Below are positions 60,088 to 64,000 of a DNA stretch of 64,000 bases, in pieces. Source of the stretch: Buxus sempervirens (Eukaryota > Streptophyta > Magnoliopsida > Buxales > Buxaceae); assembly GCA_947561395.2 (NCBI GenBank), contig OX387186.1:50549220-50613219 (forward strand), given 5' to 3'. Position numbers and translations under genes: made by a program. The notes beneath the pieces were generated by a model, which had not been told where the DNA came from, ran no database searches, and saw nothing but the letters and a program-made list of their open reading frames with translations. Numbering within the stretch: the stretch's first letter is position 1; every line of letters begins with the position of its first letter.

Positions 60088-60150
60088 CTTTGGCTGTGCC
60101 TCAGAGAAGGCCAGCAAGGATCTGATCTAGTGCAGGTTAAGCAGAAATAA
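60088..60150 (+). other. Candidate alternative terminal exon of the HUA1-like gene
   Basis: A good acceptor (tgccctttttacag) is followed by a 20-codon open frame in the phase left by exon 11 (LWLCLREGQQGSDLVQVKQK then TAA), then a C/T-rich, 3'UTR-like stretch. It does not encode the expected sixth finger. It could make a truncated isoform or be chance. Confidence 0.25.
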
Positions 60151-60880
60151 AACCGAAGGGGTAACATGGATGATTCTGCTGCCTTTTGAAGCTAGGAACA
60201 AGAAGAAATTATTCTTTCTTCTTCTTCTTTTGTGCATGGATGCATAATCGCTTAATGAGTGTTAGCTCTTGTAATTTGTAAACGCATGAGCTTAGCCATA
60301 TACTATAACTTAAGTGAAGATAAAGGAAAGAATTGAAATACCCTCATGAAATAAAAATTTAATTGCTTTGTGTATTACTAGAAGAGTTTTGTGAACATGA
60401 ACCACTAAGCAATGAGACCATGTTCTACAATGATGCAATGGTGGAAGGGCTGGAGTGGACTTCCCTCCAATGAGAATAATTGGGCATGCCAATCATATAT
60501 TTTTGGATCAATTTGTTGCTATTCTTCTTTTAAAATCTTAGTTCTTTTAATGAGATTTATGAAGCCACTTGGTTAGAACTCTTCAGCATTGGTTATCTTG
60601 TTGAGAATGTGCTTCCTTAATGTCTAATACTTTTCAATTTTCTCCCTTGGATGTTTATATTTGCTTTACCTATTCAAGAGCCGTTGGTTGATTTAAAACG
60701 TCATCATTCGCAACCATTGAAATCATGAAATCTAATTGATTAAAGATATGACTAATGTGAAGATCATCAGTTAGCTCTACCATATAGACATTGGAACTCA
60801 CCTATTTTAGAAACATTAGATTGATTATTTACATGCACCAATCCATTTGAGATGAACTTGTATTTATTTTATTTTATTTA

Positions 60881-60990
60881 TTTATTTTTGTGTCTCGGTG
60901 ATATGCTGGCGTTCGGAAAATATAAATAAGTCAATAAATAAAATATAAAAAATTTTATTTTTGTGTCTCGGTGATATGTTAGCATTCAGT
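60881..60990. repeat. Two-copy direct repeat (tttatttttgtgtctcggtg...)
   Basis: Two copies of about 36 bases, each with TTTTTGTGTCTCGGTGATATG followed by an ATTCAG-like end, lie about 72 bases apart around an AT-rich spacer. Confidence 0.85.
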
Positions 60991-60991
60991 A

Positions 60992-61038
60992 CTTATTTTG
61001 TACTTTGTATTAATACATACCATCACTTATCAAAAAAA
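60992..61038 (+). mobile_element. 47 bp LINE tail with 17 bp TSD
   Basis: The insert ends CATCACTTATCAAAAAAA, close to the 3' ends of LINE-M and LINE-L. It is bracketed by tatgttagcattcagta (60975-60991) and tattttagcattcagta (61039-61055), a 17 bp TSD with one difference. It is an extremely 5'-truncated retrotransposition product. Confidence 0.7.
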
Positions 61039-62029
61039 TATTTTAGCATTCAGTAGGTCGTCTGGTTTGGTAAGGCAGCCTTTGGAGAATCATCCAAATC
61101 TATCCATGAACCCAAAGTGTAGCCAAAATGAATTTTATATGCTATGTGGTTAGTTGCTGTCTTTAGGATGCTCTCAAACTGAAATATGCAAGAATTAGTC
61201 ATAGTTCTCTTGTTGAAATCTAGCCAATTCTAGGGCTGTGGACGCTTTTGAACCAGAAACTTCAGCTTGTATGCAATCTACTTAAGACACTATAATCTCA
61301 CTGTTACCTTCTTCAAAATGAATATTTTATTCATCTTCACATGTGATTTATGTGGCAATGTTTTACGCGGTTTATAAATTTCTCAATTTTAAGTATCGTC
61401 TTAACCCTTCAGACTGCCGAACTCTCATCTTGTAATAGCATATATCCATCTCTTTTTAATCATTGTGTTAGTCATTGACTGAATCTAGAAAATTTTCATC
61501 CCCATCATTAACTCTTAAGTTATCTTTCTTTGTAGACAACTTAAGAACCATGTTCTTCCACTCCACATGAGAAATGCTGTGTATGCTTCCGCATGAAAAA
61601 CTGATGCTAATTTTTTCTTTCCCTATTATTGGTGTAATAGCAATAAATAACTGTAATTTATTTGGCTTTGATGCTAAGTTTGACGTAGAGAGGATCTCTT
61701 AAATCAACTAGGATCCAATCTGATTTTGGGTAGAGCTGAAAAAGAAAATGAAAGAGCAATTAAGAATAAACCTGCTGATGTGACCAACCAAAAACAAGTA
61801 AAAATTTTGCTTTCTTCAATATTTAAACTCGAACATATAGGAAAATTGGTTACATTTTCTAAAGGAGTGATGCATCTTATCCCTCCAGCAACGAAGAACC
61901 TCGGTCCTTGAACACACCTAATCTTACGTATACACTATTATTTCAGTAAGGATGAATGAAAAATCCGATAATCCTCATAAATTACTGTTTGATGTATTAT
62001 GAACAGTATGGCTATAATCCCAACCAGGA

Positions 62030-62366
62030 TAATGGGGTGCTTTTGTAACTGAATGTGCTTTGATCAGGTTTCCTATGAGCTTCTCTTAACCTCTTTTTTC
62101 AGAGGATAGGTGCTTATAGGTCAGTTATGATGCATTTAGTAAGCAACAGGAGGGTGTCATGGTCACCCGTGCAGGGTAGTGCCATCTAAAATAGCCAGTA
62201 ATGGGGTGCTTGTGTAACTCATGGTGCTTTGGTCAGGTTTCCTATGAGCTTCTTTTAACCACCTTTTTTCAGAGGATAAGTGCTTAGAGGTCAGTTATGG
62301 TGCCTTTAGTGAGCAACAGGAGTGTGTCATGGTCATCATTGCTGGGTGGTGCCATGTAAAACACCC
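62030..62366. repeat. Tandem duplication, 169 bp period
   Basis: Copies start TAATGGGGTGCTT at 62,030 and 62,199 and run through caggtttcctatgagcttct, ttttttcagaggata and tgtcatggtca to gccat-taaaa. About nine-tenths of positions agree. No coding function is evident. Confidence 0.93.
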
Positions 62367-63712
62367 TATCCTTGTGTCAACTGCGATTACACAAATGACC
62401 TTAGAATTTCCCTTACTTTCTGGGCTTTAAGTACGGACCAAAACAATATGAGATGATTGGTTTAAAGTTGTATTGACTGAAAGAGATGCATAATGGACAA
62501 CATGTTAATGTTTCTTAGGGTGCTGATAGGAAAGCTGAATAATATTGGTCTTACATAAATAATCTAGTTGGATTTAATTCTTATATATGCCAATTTGCTT
62601 GTAGCCGATATATAATGTCCTATGTTACATGGACTCAGATACGAGTTTTGGGTGTGGGTATGTGTCTAGGTTTCGGATTCACTTGACCCTCAAATCTTAA
62701 GATACAGGGACTCAGTTGAGAAGTGTCCAAAATTTGGATAAGAATACTGGGATTCAGCTGAAAAGTCTCAAAGTAAATGTCAATAATGCCAGTTAGAAGC
62801 CTAGTTTTAATATTTCTATTTTTCATTTTTTTTTCGCCTATATTTTTCTTTTTGAGTCATTGATTGCAATTTGAGTTTGAGAATATACATTCTCTATTTG
62901 TAAAAACTATTATCTTTTTTGATTTATTACTTGCAAGTTGATTATTTGGTAATTATTTTCTGATTGACCTTGGGTTACCATGTCCAAGAGAAAATGGAAA
63001 GGATCCGACACATATCCAATACTCATACCCATGTCGTGTTGTGTCGACATGGGTACTTTGGGGTCGTGTAAAGTGTGCATGTAACATAGCTAATGTCATT
63101 GTTACTTTGAGACCATCCCATACAATTTCACCTTGCAGAATATGGATCAAAAGTTGGGTATGTGCACTAACTAGAAAATGCTTGTGTATCTGTGTAAATT
63201 AAGTTCACCGTCAGATTCAAATAGCATCACTTATTCCGTGGACGTGCTAAACAAAAACTTTGGTTTTTGTTGAATGAATTTCAAGATTTGATATTTGGGC
63301 TTTCTATGTGGGTGTATATTGTAGTACAGGAGCTAATCTGGAGTTGTACTGTTGTAGATCCAATCTAAGAAAAGAATTTCTCAACAAAACTGTGCTTCAA
63401 TATGGTTCATCGTAGCATGAACTTTGTCAATATATTCCTAGCTAACTCCTCTTCCCCTTGCTAAAAAATGCTTTTCAAGTTTAGTTCTTTTGATGGTGTA
63501 CCACTCCAGTGCAGACCATATGGAATAAATTTTTTGAGGAAGTGATGGTCAGAATACTTCAAAAGTCCTAACTGTGGCATGTGAAAACATTCCTTCCCCT
63601 GGTTTCAAGCCTTTATTATTACGGTTCATGCAGCTCAGGAATGCTAATGTGAAACAGACTAGTAGAGCACTATACATATATGAAATTTTTTAAAAACCAA
63701 GCTTCTTAATAT

Positions 63713-63752
63713 TTGTGTGTGTGTGTATATGGATATGTATATGTATATGTAT
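63713..63752. repeat. TG / TATATG microsatellite
   Basis: gtgtgtgtgtgtatatgg followed by (atgtat)n words. Confidence 0.85.
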
Positions 63753-64000
63753 CTTTTTTCTTTTGCTATTTTGTATTCTCTACCTTGTAGTAGTACTGCT
63801 CATGTCAAAGAGGAAAAGATTTTGTAAAGTAAGCAAAGAAGGGAATATCTTTTCTATTGATTGTCTGGTTAGCAAGCCAGTAAGAAAGATCAGTTCTTTC
63901 CTCTTTTCCTTGGATAATAGTTGGCAATACCCTTCTCAAATTACTAAAAGTGTAGCACAAGCGACCATGTTGAATTCCAGTTTGAAAAGCTTTGCACATT

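Larger units (their letters stand above)
59682..64000 (+). other. HUA1-like intron 11 (to window end)
   Basis: No exon with the expected sixth CCCH finger was found. It contains the candidate alternative exon (60,088), a 47 bp LINE-tail insertion, the 169 bp tandem duplication and a TG/TATG microsatellite at 63,713-63,752. Otherwise AT-rich without recognised features. Confidence 0.65.

Noticed and set aside
59682-64000. Sixth CCCH finger exon of the HUA1-like gene
   Set aside because: Looked for an acceptor followed by a CPYY(M/L)KTGTCKYG-like frame; none was found, so it is placed beyond the window.
1-64000. CRISPR arrays, bacterial operons, rRNA clusters or intact tRNA genes
   Set aside because: The sequence is plant nuclear DNA; no regular short-repeat/spacer array or cloverleaf gene was seen. 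The only tRNA-like signal is the Au SINE promoter.

Overview
This window is nuclear DNA from a flowering plant, most likely a woody eudicot. The evidence is two conserved intron-rich plant genes with GT-AG introns, an Au-type tRNA-derived SINE, plant L1-type LINEs (DUF4283 ORF1, endonuclease, reverse transcriptase, zf-RVT, sometimes plant RNase H), and a Cassandra-like LTR carrying a piece of 5S rRNA sequence. The species cannot be named from the sequence alone.

The two host genes are transcribed away from each other. On the minus strand, positions 1 to about 7,720 hold the 5' half of ARPC2 (subunit 2 of the ARP2/3 actin-nucleating complex); four coding exons are visible and the 3' half lies beyond position 1. 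On the plus strand, from about 23,360 past the right edge, lies a HUA1/ZC3H37-type CCCH zinc-finger gene. Eleven coding exons (about 506 codons, five CCCH fingers) are visible; the expected sixth finger was not found before 64,000.

The intergenic space (about 8.3-22.6 kb) is a graveyard of L1-type LINEs serving as targets for later insertions. LINE-A (plus) runs head-on into LINE-B (minus), which abuts LINE-C (minus). LINE-B carries a 371 bp solo LTR with a 5 bp target-site duplication (TSD) and a 4.7 kb composite LTR insertion with another. LINE-C carries a 2.6 kb Ogre/Tat-like solo LTR and a 453 bp Mutator-type MITE.

The zinc-finger gene is very expanded. Intron 1 is 7.8 kb and holds two LINE fragments, an Au SINE, an unidentified 209 bp TSD-flanked insert and a decayed RTE LINE. 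Intron 2 is 22.9 kb and holds a hAT MITE, a nearly complete LINE (LINE-H) nested in an older one, two related plus-strand LINE copies, and LINE-J with two LINEs nested in it. Intron 9 has a LINE tail with an RNase H domain, intron 10 a non-autonomous Helitron, and the last visible intron a 169 bp tandem duplication. Despite this load every host exon seen is open and bounded by consensus splice sites, so both genes look functional.
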